Positions 43,701 through 51,933 of a stretch of DNA of 64,000 nucleotides are shown in pieces. The translations under genes and the position numbers were made by a program. This DNA comes from Ruminococcus sp. OA3 (GTDB lineage Bacteria > Bacillota > Clostridia > Lachnospirales > Lachnospiraceae): assembly GCF_022440845.1 (NCBI RefSeq), contig NZ_JAKNTO010000001.1, forward strand, positions 3,348,001 to 3,412,000. The letters are read 5' to 3'. The notes under the pieces are model-generated. The model saw nothing but the letters and a program-made list of their open reading frames with translations, did not search any database and was not told the DNA's origin. How positions within the stretch are numbered: position 1 is the stretch's first letter; each line of letters begins with the position of its first letter.

Positions 43701-43738
43701 ATTCAGGGCATGAATCCATCAAGGACCATGCCCATATT
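43701..43738 (+). repeat. Right copy of the hairpin repeat (possible attR)
   Basis: ATTCAGGGCATG (43701-43712) and CCATGCCCATATT (43726-43738) match the left copy at 38237-38276 exactly in these two blocks. It follows the integrase remnant directly. Confidence 0.55.
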
Positions 43739-43739
43739 A

Positions 43740-43794
43740 TTTGTGTATTACCGTATTTGGTTTGTGTATTACGTGAGTATTATTTGTGTATTAC
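43740..43794. repeat. Three direct repeats TTTGTGTATTAC
   Basis: Copies at 43740-43751, 43761-43772 and 43783-43794, starting 21 and 22 bases apart, so on one face of the helix. Such spacing suggests a protein-binding array, for example integrase or excisionase arm sites. A single near copy lies at 38368-38379. Confidence 0.8.
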
Positions 43795-43885
43795 AAAAGT
43801 ATTTTTACTGATTTATCCTCATGCTCAGCTATCAAAAATCGTTGATTTTCCGTTTAATTTTGACTAACTCTAAACAATTTTGATT

Positions 43886-45874
43886 CTACCAGCTTCCGCC
43901 GCCACCGCCGCCGAATCCGCCTCCTGAAAATCCGCCGCCGCCAAATCCACCGCCTGAGAACCCTCCGGATCCTCCGCTGCTGCTCTGCGGTTTTGGAACA
44001 CTCATGGTCGTGGAGACTGTCTGCAGATTGTGCATCATGCACCTGTGGAACAGATAAAAATCAAACGCATCCATTCTTCCAGTCGTGTTTACATACCAGT
44101 CAGGGGCAGGAACAGCGATCTGTTCAAATTTCTTCATCCATACATCCGAGAGACCAAATACGTAGGCATACGGCATGATGTGATAAAACCAGTTTGGATT
44201 ATCCTGAGCGAGCATCTGCATCCGCTCCAGCTCCGCCGTCTCAATAAAATCCCGAAGACCGATCAGATAGCCCATCCTCTCCGCGCATTTCTTCGTTCTC
44301 TTTTTCATAAAAGCCGTGAGGACTGCATTCAGGACAGAAGCCGCCAGAATCACCAGCATCGGCACATACCATGAAAATGTCATGTGCTGACGTACTTTTA
44401 TTAGATAATTGAGAGCAAATACGACAAGTCCCGCGGCACACAGGACAGCGCCCGTGATGATTCCGCCCTTCTGTGAGCTGCTTTTTTTGGCATACCAGTT
44501 ATCTACCATATAACACAGATAGATCACAGCCGCCACGTACAGCAGCCAGCAGATCAGACTGATGACACCGCTTCCGTCGGCAGAATATACGCTGACAGCC
44601 AGAGCAAAAAGACCGAAGGGAATCGGTGAAAGAATCATTGCCGCTGTTCTGGCAGCCTGAGATTTTCCGGTATAGACACCTCCGTTTTTCTTTTTGTTCA
44701 TCTCTTTTTTCACCTTGGTCTTCGCTTTCTGCAGCGTAGGCGCAAACTTATATTTCAGGGAAGAGAGCATCTTGCGCTCACCAACCGGCGCATGTTTTCC
44801 GAAAATACCGTCGAAGACATCCTTTTCATATTGTCTGGCATCATCCGGCAGTTCTCTTCGTTTTATGAATGTCAGCGCATCACTCTTTCCTTCTTCTATC
44901 GCCAGGCAGCCTTTGTCCGCCCAGTATACAAGCAGTGATACGATGTCCTTGTCCTGGACGCTGCCGTCTATGATATAACCCACCGCCGCACTGTCCAGTC
45001 CTTCCGGCGGCGTATACTGAATGGAGGGATAGATTTTTTCATCCCTTCCGAACAAAAAGAACAGAAGGGCGATCACTGCAGTCAGGATAACTCCCGCCAC
45101 CATCAGATAATATCCCTCTTTGTCCGCCGATCTTACCCCCGTGAAGTAGCCTTCCGGCATCGGAGCATAACACGTGAGGCCATTTCCCACCGCAAGCGGC
45201 TGTTTCAGCACCCCCGTCAGTGTGTCTCCATCCCAGGACAGGGTAAGGATCTCTGAGCCATCTTTGCGCTCTCCATAACGTCCGTAATAAAACTTAAGGA
45301 TTTCATGATTGAAATCGCCTGGAAAACTGACTGTGAATTTACTGCCCGCCGGTATCTCATTCTGCCAGCCGGCGGGAAAAACATTGCAGTACACTTCCGT
45401 ATAACCATACTGCGTCTTCGGCTTCAGTTCGTAAGAAAAGTTGTATGCCGCAGTGGTCACCATGGAATCCTCGCTTCCGAAGCGCAGCACCACATTTCCG
45501 TTTTCCGTCGATTCGTCCGTCTCCGTATTGGAACTTGTCAGATCAATACTCGCCCGGTAGGGGATATCGTCGATCCGGCCGTCCTGGGCGCCTGTGATGA
45601 GCCTGCCTCTGTAAGGAATATAGCGGTAAATCCCATGCCGCGGGGTTACAAAGTCAGCGTCAATCCTTTCTTCTATTGTATATGAATTGTCTTCATGTAT
45701 TACCACGTTGGTGTCATAGCCATTCGTCGTCATGTAGACATCTTCCTGGACGCTCTGAACCTCATCTGAAGTTCCCGACGAGCCAAATGCTGCAAACAGC
45801 GTGCCGGCATTCGTGACCAGCAGAATGAGGACTGCCCAGATGGCAACAACCATTACCTGTTTCAATCGTTTCAT
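43886..45874 (-). CDS. DUF2207 membrane protein
   Basis: A 662-residue membrane protein of the DUF2207 family. An N-terminal helix anchors an extracellular beta-rich domain (about 45-245, with DNSYTIEERIDADFVTPRHGIYRYIP region, cited as YTIEERIDADF and HGIYRYIPYR). Membrane helices occur near 258-278 and in two pairs at about 405-450 and 475-520. A cytosolic winged-helix-like part (about 285-400) lies between. The tail is a Gly/Ser/Phe low-complexity stretch ending GGGGGSW, typical of the family. It is paired with lemA 13 bases upstream, a common association. Function unknown. Confidence 0.9.
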   Translation of the reverse strand: MKRLKQVMVVAIWAVLILLVTNAGTLFAAFGSSGTSDEVQSVQEDVYMTTNGYDTNVVIHEDNSYTIEERIDADFVTPRHGIYRYIPYRGRLITGAQDGRIDDIPYRASIDLTSSNTETDESTENGNVVLRFGSEDSMVTTAAYNFSYELKPKTQYGYTEVYCNVFPAGWQNEIPAGSKFTVSFPGDFNHEILKFYYGRYGERKDGSEILTLSWDGDTLTGVLKQPLAVGNGLTCYAPMPEGYFTGVRSADKEGYYLMVAGVILTAVIALLFFLFGRDEKIYPSIQYTPPEGLDSAAVGYIIDGSVQDKDIVSLLVYWADKGCLAIEEGKSDALTFIKRRELPDDARQYEKDVFDGIFGKHAPVGERKMLSSLKYKFAPTLQKAKTKVKKEMNKKKNGGVYTGKSQAARTAAMILSPIPFGLFALAVSVYSADGSGVISLICWLLYVAAVIYLCYMVDNWYAKKSSSQKGGIITGAVLCAAGLVVFALNYLIKVRQHMTFSWYVPMLVILAASVLNAVLTAFMKKRTKKCAERMGYLIGLRDFIETAELERMQMLAQDNPNWFYHIMPYAYVFGLSDVWMKKFEQIAVPAPDWYVNTTGRMDAFDFYLFHRCMMHNLQTVSTTMSVPKPQSSSGGSGGFSGGGFGGGGFSGGGFGGGGGGSW

Positions 45875-45887
45875 TTTTGCCTCTCAA

Positions 45888-46445
45888 TCAGAATGAAACT
45901 TTAACGCTTTCACGCTCGGCAGCTTCATTCACCTCATACAGCGGCTTCCTTCGGAATCCGAAAATTCCTGCCAGCAGATTTCCCGGGAACATTTCAGTTT
46001 TCGTGTTATACTTGTTGACGACTCCGTTATAATACCGTCTGGAACCCGCGATCTCCTCCTCTACTCTGGAAAGCTGCTCCTGGAGCTGCAGGAAATTCTG
46101 GTTGGCCTTCAGATCCGGATATCCTTCGGATAATGCAAACAGTGACTTCAGGGTACCCGTCAGTACATTATCGTTTTTGATCGTCTCCTCCGGGGTTCTG
46201 GAGGTCATCGCCATGTTTCTCGCTGCAATCACTTTCTCCAGCGTTTCCGACTCATGCTTTGCATAGCCCTTGACCGTCTCTACAAAATTCGGTATCAGAT
46301 CATATCTCTTCTTCAGTGAGACATCCATGGCGGAAAATGCTTCCTCCGTCTTATTCCTCAGTTTTACAAAACCGTTGTATGTGCCTGCCAGCCACAAGAC
46401 GAGCAGGACAACGATCACCAGAATGATAATCAATGCTGTTGTCAT
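45888..46445 (-). CDS. LemA family protein
   Basis: A 185-residue LemA protein: one N-terminal membrane helix (residues 4-24), then a long helical bundle outside or inside the cell. Family motifs are NGFVKLRNKTEEAFSAMDV, KKRYDLIPNFVETVKGYA and NKYNTKTEMFPGNLLAGIFGF, each present in order. LemA proteins accompany DUF2207 or M48-type genes and are of unclear function. ATG follows an AAGAGG site. Confidence 0.95.
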   Translation of the reverse strand: MTTALIIILVIVVLLVLWLAGTYNGFVKLRNKTEEAFSAMDVSLKKRYDLIPNFVETVKGYAKHESETLEKVIAARNMAMTSRTPEETIKNDNVLTGTLKSLFALSEGYPDLKANQNFLQLQEQLSRVEEEIAGSRRYYNGVVNKYNTKTEMFPGNLLAGIFGFRRKPLYEVNEAAERESVKVSF

Positions 46446-46508
46446 ACTTTACACCTCTTTCTTCCAAAAAGACGGGGAGCTTACGAGAAACCCTCCGTCC
46501 TTTATCTT

Positions 46509-46928
46509 TTACAGATTTGCTTTGATTTTGCTGATTACTTCATCGTATTCTTCATCACTCAGGAATACTTTTTCAGGATTCATTGCGAACACCTGTGTCC
46601 ATTCAAATCCATCTTTGTATTTCGGTACAAGGTGGAAATGTGTGTGGCCTGCTGTATCACCGTAAGCTCCGATGTTGACTTTATCCGGGCTGAATGCTTT
46701 CTGGATTGCCGCCACTACCTTTGCCATATCTGCAAAATATCCGTTTCTCTCTTCGTCAGACAGCTGTGTGATGTCCGGAACGTGAGATTTTGTTGCGACG
46801 ATACATCTTCCTTTATGACTCTGCTCTTTAAACAGATAAACCAGTGCGTTGTCCAGTTCGCAGATCTTGAGGCCGAATGGTGCTAAGAACTCGCCTTCTA
46901 CACAGTATGCGCATTTTTGATCCTTCAT
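46509..46928 (-). CDS. HIT family nucleotide hydrolase
   Basis: A 139-residue histidine-triad protein. The catalytic triad is GHTHFHLVPKY near residue 95. It starts with CAYCVEGEFL, a possible zinc-binding start seen in some HIT proteins. Members hydrolyse nucleoside phosphoramidates or dinucleoside polyphosphates. Good ribosome site (AGGAGAGGG). It is probably transcribed alone. Confidence 0.92.
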   Translation of the reverse strand: MKDQKCAYCVEGEFLAPFGLKICELDNALVYLFKEQSHKGRCIVATKSHVPDITQLSDEERNGYFADMAKVVAAIQKAFSPDKVNIGAYGDTAGHTHFHLVPKYKDGFEWTQVFAMNPEKVFLSDEEYDEVISKIKANL

Positions 46929-47030
46929 ATTACCCTCTCCTTTTTAACTGTAATGTTTTCTCATAAGCAGAATAATATCTCCTGCTTACGCATAAGTATA
47001 CCTCTTTTACTGAGAATTCACAATCCTTTT

Positions 47031-48203
47031 TTATGATTCCGGTTCCTCCCCGGCCGTCTCCTCCTGCTGTTCTGCCCCGTAAAGCATCTCCTGAAGTTTT
47101 GGAATCGTCTGTTCCCAGTCCGGCATCAGCTTTTCATTTCTTGAGACAAACATCCCGTCATACGGAATCCTGTCCTTGACCAGCTCATATTGAAGCATGG
47201 ACGGCACTTTTCCGAGAAGTCCCCAGAATTCATTTTCCGGTATGTTGTGTGTGACCAGCGGCAGAAGCCTGTTTGCCAGCCTGTCAATATCGGGAATACT
47301 CATCTGCCGGATTTTCTGAGTAAGCTTCGTCAGAACTTCACGCTGCCGCTCTGTCCTCTGATAATCCGAATTTCCCACCTTACGGATTCTGGCATAGGCA
47401 ACGGCCTGTATTCCGCTGCATTCATAGGTGCCTTCCCCCGGTATCATATACTCCGGGTATCTGTCCTCAATGTTCATATTCTGGCACATATGTTCCATTG
47501 TCTGATTGGCATTTGCCGCTTCTTTTTCCGTAAACGTGAGAGAGATCGTTCCGACTGCATCGATAATGTCGATCATATCCTTAAAAGAAACGACCATATA
47601 CCGGTCTACGCTGACCTTAAAATTCTCCGTCACCGTCTCCGCGAGAAGCGGTCCGCCGCCATTTGCATACGCCGCATTCAGTTTGCGGTATCCGATCCCC
47701 GGTATATCGACATACGTATCCCTCATCAGAGAAACCATGCTGATCTGCTTTTTCTCATAGTTTACCGACAGCAGTATCATGGAATCGGAATTTGCATTCT
47801 CCGTGCTCGTTGTCCTGTCTACCCCGACGAGCAGTATGTTATATACATTCTCTTCCGTCATGATATTGCCTTCATAGCGATACTTTTCTATATTATCCTG
47901 AATCGCCTGCAGTTCTTCATCAACCGGTTCTTCTTTCACCGGTTCTTCTTCCGGTATTGTCTCCTGCGTCTCGCTGTCCGGCACATAATTCGACTGCGCA
48001 AAATAGCTGTGCCCCTTCGCATAAACAACCGAGACACACAGCAGTAGCATTGCCAGCACAAAGAGACTGCAGTTCGCAGCAGTCTTCCACTTATGTTCCG
48101 CCGCACAATGCACATGGGATGTCACATCCTCCGCAAAACCAGCCGCAATCTGAGTCACTTTCTTCCATACAGTCCGTCCCGCCTTTTTCAATTTTTCGTT
48201 CAT
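47031..48203 (-). CDS. LytR-CpsA-Psr (LCP) family glycopolymer transferase
   Basis: A 390-residue membrane-anchored protein with a cytosolic N-terminus, one membrane helix (about 43-63), a Glu/Pro-rich spacer and an LCP domain (about 120-330). LCP motifs are NILLVGVDRTT, SDSMILLSVN, VSLMRDTYVDIPG, KLNAAYANGG and YARIRKVGNSDYQRTERQREV, quoted as YARIRKVGNSDYQRTER; the Arg and Asp residues bind the polyprenyl pyrophosphate. It attaches wall polymers to peptidoglycan. Acidic C-terminal tail. Transcribed divergently from the PfkB kinase. Confidence 0.94.
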   Translation of the reverse strand: MNEKLKKAGRTVWKKVTQIAAGFAEDVTSHVHCAAEHKWKTAANCSLFVLAMLLLCVSVVYAKGHSYFAQSNYVPDSETQETIPEEEPVKEEPVDEELQAIQDNIEKYRYEGNIMTEENVYNILLVGVDRTTSTENANSDSMILLSVNYEKKQISMVSLMRDTYVDIPGIGYRKLNAAYANGGGPLLAETVTENFKVSVDRYMVVSFKDMIDIIDAVGTISLTFTEKEAANANQTMEHMCQNMNIEDRYPEYMIPGEGTYECSGIQAVAYARIRKVGNSDYQRTERQREVLTKLTQKIRQMSIPDIDRLANRLLPLVTHNIPENEFWGLLGKVPSMLQYELVKDRIPYDGMFVSRNEKLMPDWEQTIPKLQEMLYGAEQQEETAGEEPES

Positions 48204-48279
48204 TTTACACCTGCCCTCATGTCTGTTAATTTTATTATATATAAAATGTCGAAAAATACAAGATTTTCCCGATAAAAAT

Positions 48280-48318
48280 TGTGCTATAATTTAATGTAAC
48301 CGTATGAACTGTTACATT
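48280..48318 (+). promoter_or_regulatory. Extended -10 promoter and adjacent inverted repeat
   Basis: TGC-TATAAT (48280-48288 region) is an extended -10 without a good -35. Five bases later AATGTAAC (48293-48300) and GTTACATT (48311-48318) form an 8-bp inverted repeat with a 10-base spacer across the expected start of transcription, a likely repressor site for the PfkB kinase gene. Confidence 0.5.
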
Positions 48319-48356
48319 TTAATTACAGAGAGATTCATTCAAGGAGGAGACACAAT

Positions 48357-49259
48357 ATGCCATACGACGCTATTATCATCGGTGCTTCTATCATTGATAT
48401 CCCTGCCGGACCTGTAGATGCATCTGTATTTTCCACAGGCTCACACCCGGTGGACCGGCTTGCCTTCCAGGTTGGAGGCGACGCCATCAACGAAGCGACC
48501 GTCTTATCCCACCTGGGAGCTGATATCAAGCTGATCAGCAAGATCGGCAGCGATCCAGGAGGGGATTTTATCCTGCAGCACTGCCGCCGTCACAGGATCG
48601 ATACGTCATCTTTTGTCACGGATCCGTCCATGGATACAGGTATCAATATCGTGCTGATCGAAAAAAATGGTGAGCGCAGCTTCATCACCAGCAGAAGCGG
48701 AGGCCTTCGCCAGCTGAAACCTGAGGATATAGACCTCTCTGCGTTTTCAGAGAGCGCTCTGCTGTGCTTTGCAAGTATTTTCGTCTTTCCGTATTTTCAG
48801 AATGACGACCTCGTACGTATTTTTTCAAAGGCGAAGGAACAGGGGATGACGCTCTGCGCTGACATGACAAAATGTAAAAACGGAGAAACCACGGAGGATA
48901 TCCGTGGTGCACTGTCCTATCTGGATTATGTATTTCCGAATCTCGAAGAGGCGCAGATGGTAACCCGGAAAGAAGATCCGGATGAGGCAGCGGACGTATT
49001 TCTGGACTGCGGCGTCAGACATGCTGTCATCAAGCTGGGAAAACAGGGTTGTCTGATCAAAAGCCGCAGCGAACGCATTATCGTACCCGCCGTTCCAGGC
49101 GCCGTGTGTCTCGATACCACCGGTGCCGGTGATAATTTTGCCGCGGGCTTCCTGTACGGGCTTATAAAAAAACAGCCGCTGTACGAATGCGGCCGCCTTG
49201 CGAATGAAACAGCGGCACACTGCATCGCCAGGATGGGTGCCACCGCATGGATTGAATGA
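48357..49259 (+). CDS. PfkB-family carbohydrate kinase
   Basis: A 300-residue ribokinase-like sugar kinase. The N-terminal part has GGDAINEATVLSHLGADIKLISKIG, cited as GGDAINEATVLSHLGA, the substrate-binding signature. The C-terminal DTTGAGDNFAAGFLYGL holds the catalytic Asp and anion hole. Residues DYVFPNLEEAQMVT match the nucleotide-side motif. AAGGAGG precedes the ATG. No transporter or isomerase is adjacent, so the sugar is unknown. Confidence 0.93.
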   Translation: MPYDAIIIGASIIDIPAGPVDASVFSTGSHPVDRLAFQVGGDAINEATVLSHLGADIKLISKIGSDPGGDFILQHCRRHRIDTSSFVTDPSMDTGINIVLIEKNGERSFITSRSGGLRQLKPEDIDLSAFSESALLCFASIFVFPYFQNDDLVRIFSKAKEQGMTLCADMTKCKNGETTEDIRGALSYLDYVFPNLEEAQMVTRKEDPDEAADVFLDCGVRHAVIKLGKQGCLIKSRSERIIVPAVPGAVCLDTTGAGDNFAAGFLYGLIKKQPLYECGRLANETAAHCIARMGATAWIE

Positions 49260-49276
49260 TATTGCGTCAGACATGT

Positions 49277-49314
49277 AAGAGCCGCAGCCCATCAGGTATC
49301 AGGCTGCGGCTCTT
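49277..49314. terminator. Bidirectional terminator
   Basis: Thirteen-base perfect stem AAGAGCCGCAGCC with its complement (49277-49289, 49302-49314) between the convergent kinase and acetyltransferase genes. Confidence 0.85.
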
Positions 49315-49320
49315 GTACCG

Positions 49321-49764
49321 TTATCTGTCTTTTATCATCTGGTCATATCTCATGAAGGTAAAGCCCAGCTTTTCATAAAGCCGCACTGCACCCTCATTGC
49401 TCTTCGTCACTTCCAGGCGGAAGCGTTTTGCTTCAGGGTATTCCTCAAACAGCCATTCGAAAAACTGTGTCCCATATCCCTTACCGCGGCATGTCTCATT
49501 CAGATAGATCTCTTCTATCATCACGGTGACACCCCCGGTCTCACACGCATAAAAGCAGGTGATATACGCAAACCCAACCGGCTGCTCCCCATCCAGAAGC
49601 ACCACACCGCGCAGCAGAGAACCTTCCCGCACCGCATCTTTAAACGTCCTTTGCAGGATACTGTCATCCACCGTGTGATCAACCGCATCACTGTGATAAA
49701 ACTCATGAACCATTGGTACGACAAGTTCCTCATCTCCGGCACACATCTCTCTTATCTGCAACAT
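49321..49764 (-). CDS. GNAT family N-acetyltransferase
   Basis: A 147-residue acetyltransferase. The acetyl-CoA motif A is YLNETCRGKGYGTQFFEWLFE (quoted as CRGKGYGTQFFEWL), with the preceding strand VTVMIEEIYLN and the C-terminal NEGAVRLYEKLGFTFMRYDQM, cited as AVRLYEKLGF. Substrate is not predictable. It is last in the run OAH sulfhydrylase, hydrolase, acetyltransferase, with a short gap to the gene before it. Confidence 0.92.
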   Translation of the reverse strand: MLQIREMCAGDEELVVPMVHEFYHSDAVDHTVDDSILQRTFKDAVREGSLLRGVVLLDGEQPVGFAYITCFYACETGGVTVMIEEIYLNETCRGKGYGTQFFEWLFEEYPEAKRFRLEVTKSNEGAVRLYEKLGFTFMRYDQMIKDR

Positions 49765-49781
49765 AAATAAAACTGTCCTCC

Positions 49782-50330
49782 CTACTTAATCAGTTTGGAT
49801 ATCGTCTTAAAGGTATCAGAACCTGCCATCTCCAGCAGTTCAAACAAAATCGACTCATACGTGCTCACCAGGATTCCCTCCTGAACCGCACGGCTGATCG
49901 CTGTGTCTTTGTCACTTTTTTTCCTGGAACTCACGCAGTCCGTGATCAGGATTGGCTGGTATCCGTTCTCCTTCAGGTCAATGCACGTCTGCAGCACACA
50001 GATATGCGTCTCAATGCCGCAGATGATAATATTTTTCTTTCCTGAACTTTTTATCTTCCTGGCAATTGCATCGTCCTTCCAGCAGCTGAACGTCTTTTTG
50101 TCAAGATATTCTTCTGTACCTGCCGCCTGATAGACAGACTGTACTGAATTTCCAAGCCCTTTTGTATACTGCTGTGTGATCATCATGGGAATATCCAGTG
50201 CCTTCAGCCCCTGGATGAGGATCGACGCATTTCTCTCCAGCTCCTCCCCCTGGTACATCACCTTCATCAGGCTTTCCTGATAATCTACGATCATCGCCAT
50301 CGTATCTTCTGCCTTAATTCTCATACTCAT
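49782..50330 (-). CDS. Isochorismatase-like cysteine hydrolase
   Basis: A 182-residue hydrolase of the isochorismatase superfamily. Catalytic triad residues are the Asp in MAMIVDYQESLM, a Lys in LDKKTFSCW, and the Cys in ICGIETHICVLQTC, which also contains the cis-peptide region. The layout is that of YcaC/nicotinamidase-like hydrolases; substrate is unknown. GGAGAATGAGT upstream provides a ribosome site. Confidence 0.9.
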   Translation of the reverse strand: MSMRIKAEDTMAMIVDYQESLMKVMYQGEELERNASILIQGLKALDIPMMITQQYTKGLGNSVQSVYQAAGTEEYLDKKTFSCWKDDAIARKIKSSGKKNIIICGIETHICVLQTCIDLKENGYQPILITDCVSSRKKSDKDTAISRAVQEGILVSTYESILFELLEMAGSDTFKTISKLIK

Positions 50331-50348
50331 TCTCCTCTTCTGTTATTG

Positions 50349-51626
50349 TTAAACGGCTGCAAGTGCCTGCCTTAGATCTTCGATGATGTCATCAGCATTT
50401 TCAATACCGACAGACAGACGGATCAGATCCGGAAGTACTCCCGCTTCAGCAAGCTGTTCATCATTCAGCTGACGGTGTGTATGGCTGGCAGGATGCAGTA
50501 CGCAGGAGCGTGCATCTGCAACGTGTGTCACGATCGCTATCATTTTCAGGGCATTCGTAAAGCGCATCGCCCCGTCTTTCCCGCCTTTTGGTCCGAAACA
50601 CAACACTCCGCAGGTACCGTTCGGCATATACTTCTGTGCCAGCTCATAATACCTGCTGCTCTTAAGACCCGCGAATTCCACCCATGCAACCTTCTCATGG
50701 TTCTCCAGAAACTCGGCAACCTTTCGGGCATTCTCAAAGTGGCGCGGAACTCTCAGGTGCAGTGTTTCCAGTCCGATGTTCGTCAGAAATGCATTCTGAG
50801 GAGACTGGCACACTCCCATATCACGCATCAGCTGTGCCGTTGCCTTCATGATAAATGCTTTCTTTCCAAACCGCTGTGTATAGACCACCCCATGGTAGGA
50901 ATCATCCGGCGTCGTCAGACCCGGGTATTTATCGGCATATGCATCCCAGTCAAAATTACCGCTGTCCACGATACAGCCTCCCATCGCCATGGCATGCCCG
51001 TCCATATATTTTGTCGTGGAATGGACCACGATATCCACTCCGAACTCAAACGGACGGCAATTGATCGGTGTCGCAAATGTATTGTCACAGATCATCGGAA
51101 CTCCATGCTCATGTGCCAGTGATACGAATTTATCAATATCAAGTATAACTCCTGCGGGATTGGAAATGCTCTCCGCAAACACAGCCTTTGTATTCGAACG
51201 GAACTCTTTTTCGAGAATCTCTCTGTCCGCATCCTGGTCGACCAGCGTCACCTCAATCCCAAACCGCTTCAGTGTCACAGTCAGAAGGTTCGATGTTCCG
51301 CCGTATACCTTCGCTGCGCAGATCACATGGTCACCCTCTTCACATATATTCGTCACAGCCATCAGCGTCGCTGACTGCCCGGATGAAGTCAGCATGGCTG
51401 CCACGCCGCCTTCCAGGTCGCAGATCTTCTGCGCTACGATATCACAGGTGGGATTCTGCAGTCTGGAATAAAAATATCCCTCCGCCTCCAGGTCAAACAG
51501 CTTCCCCATCTCTTCACTCGTCTCGTACTTAAATGTTGTGCTCTGGTAAATTGGCAGCACACGCGGTTCGCCGTTCTTCGGCTGCCATCCTCCCTGCACA
51601 CAGATCGTCTCTTTCTTCAATTCCAT
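50349..51626 (-). CDS. O-acetylhomoserine sulfhydrylase (aminocarboxypropyltransferase)
   Basis: PLP enzyme of 425 residues that makes homocysteine from O-acetylhomoserine and sulfide in methionine synthesis. The PLP lysine is in VVHSTTKYMDGH, with upstream contacts SSGQSATLMAV, ICDNTFATP and PICQSTTFKYET-type YQSTTFKYET at the start. Length and the extended HASDARSCVLHPASHTHRQL-type C-terminus (seen as LHPASHTHRQLNDEQ) fit the OAH group rather than cystathionine gamma-synthase. Start at 51626 follows AGAGAGG. No SAM riboswitch or T-box was found in front. Confidence 0.93.
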   Translation of the reverse strand: MELKKETICVQGGWQPKNGEPRVLPIYQSTTFKYETSEEMGKLFDLEAEGYFYSRLQNPTCDIVAQKICDLEGGVAAMLTSSGQSATLMAVTNICEEGDHVICAAKVYGGTSNLLTVTLKRFGIEVTLVDQDADREILEKEFRSNTKAVFAESISNPAGVILDIDKFVSLAHEHGVPMICDNTFATPINCRPFEFGVDIVVHSTTKYMDGHAMAMGGCIVDSGNFDWDAYADKYPGLTTPDDSYHGVVYTQRFGKKAFIMKATAQLMRDMGVCQSPQNAFLTNIGLETLHLRVPRHFENARKVAEFLENHEKVAWVEFAGLKSSRYYELAQKYMPNGTCGVLCFGPKGGKDGAMRFTNALKMIAIVTHVADARSCVLHPASHTHRQLNDEQLAEAGVLPDLIRLSVGIENADDIIEDLRQALAAV

Positions 51627-51709
51627 GCTTTTATCCTCTCTTCTACACATCTTTCATTCATCACGTTATCCCTTATTTTAACGCGTCCGGCGTCACTGTG
51701 CAAGGAGAT

Positions 51710-51871
51710 TTATTCTCCCTTATCCCGTTCTTTTGTGCGGCACTTTGCCTGTCCGGGACAGCTGCCGCAGTTGCAGTCACAGAACTTACCCTGCCGAAAC
51801 TGCCGGATTTTTCTCACGATGACCCAGACTGCATATGCTGCAATCACTGCGATGATGATAAATTCAGCCAT
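51710..51871 (-). CDS. FeoB-associated Cys-rich membrane protein
   Basis: A 53-residue protein: one membrane helix (FIIIAVIAAYAVWVIV) followed by a basic stretch and a Cys cluster CDCNCGSCPGQAKC. This is the pattern of the small FeoB-associated proteins found beside feoB in Firmicutes. GGAGG lies eight bases before the ATG at 51871 (a second ATG at 51877 is too close to it). Here it is separated from feoB by the fic gene. It probably assists ferrous iron uptake, role inferred from family context. Confidence 0.85.
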   Translation of the reverse strand: MAEFIIIAVIAAYAVWVIVRKIRQFRQGKFCDCNCGSCPGQAKCRTKERDKGE

Positions 51872-51933
51872 TCTCATTTCCTCCTGTGTTTCATATAGCC
51901 GGATTACCGGGTATCGATTACCCCCGCTTTATT

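Noticed and set aside
43740-43794. Possible CRISPR-like array
   Set aside because: Repeat unit is only 12 bases and spacers of 9-10 bases; no cas genes.
51627-51709. SAM riboswitch for the O-acetylhomoserine sulfhydrylase gene
   Set aside because: Gap is too short and has no S-box core.
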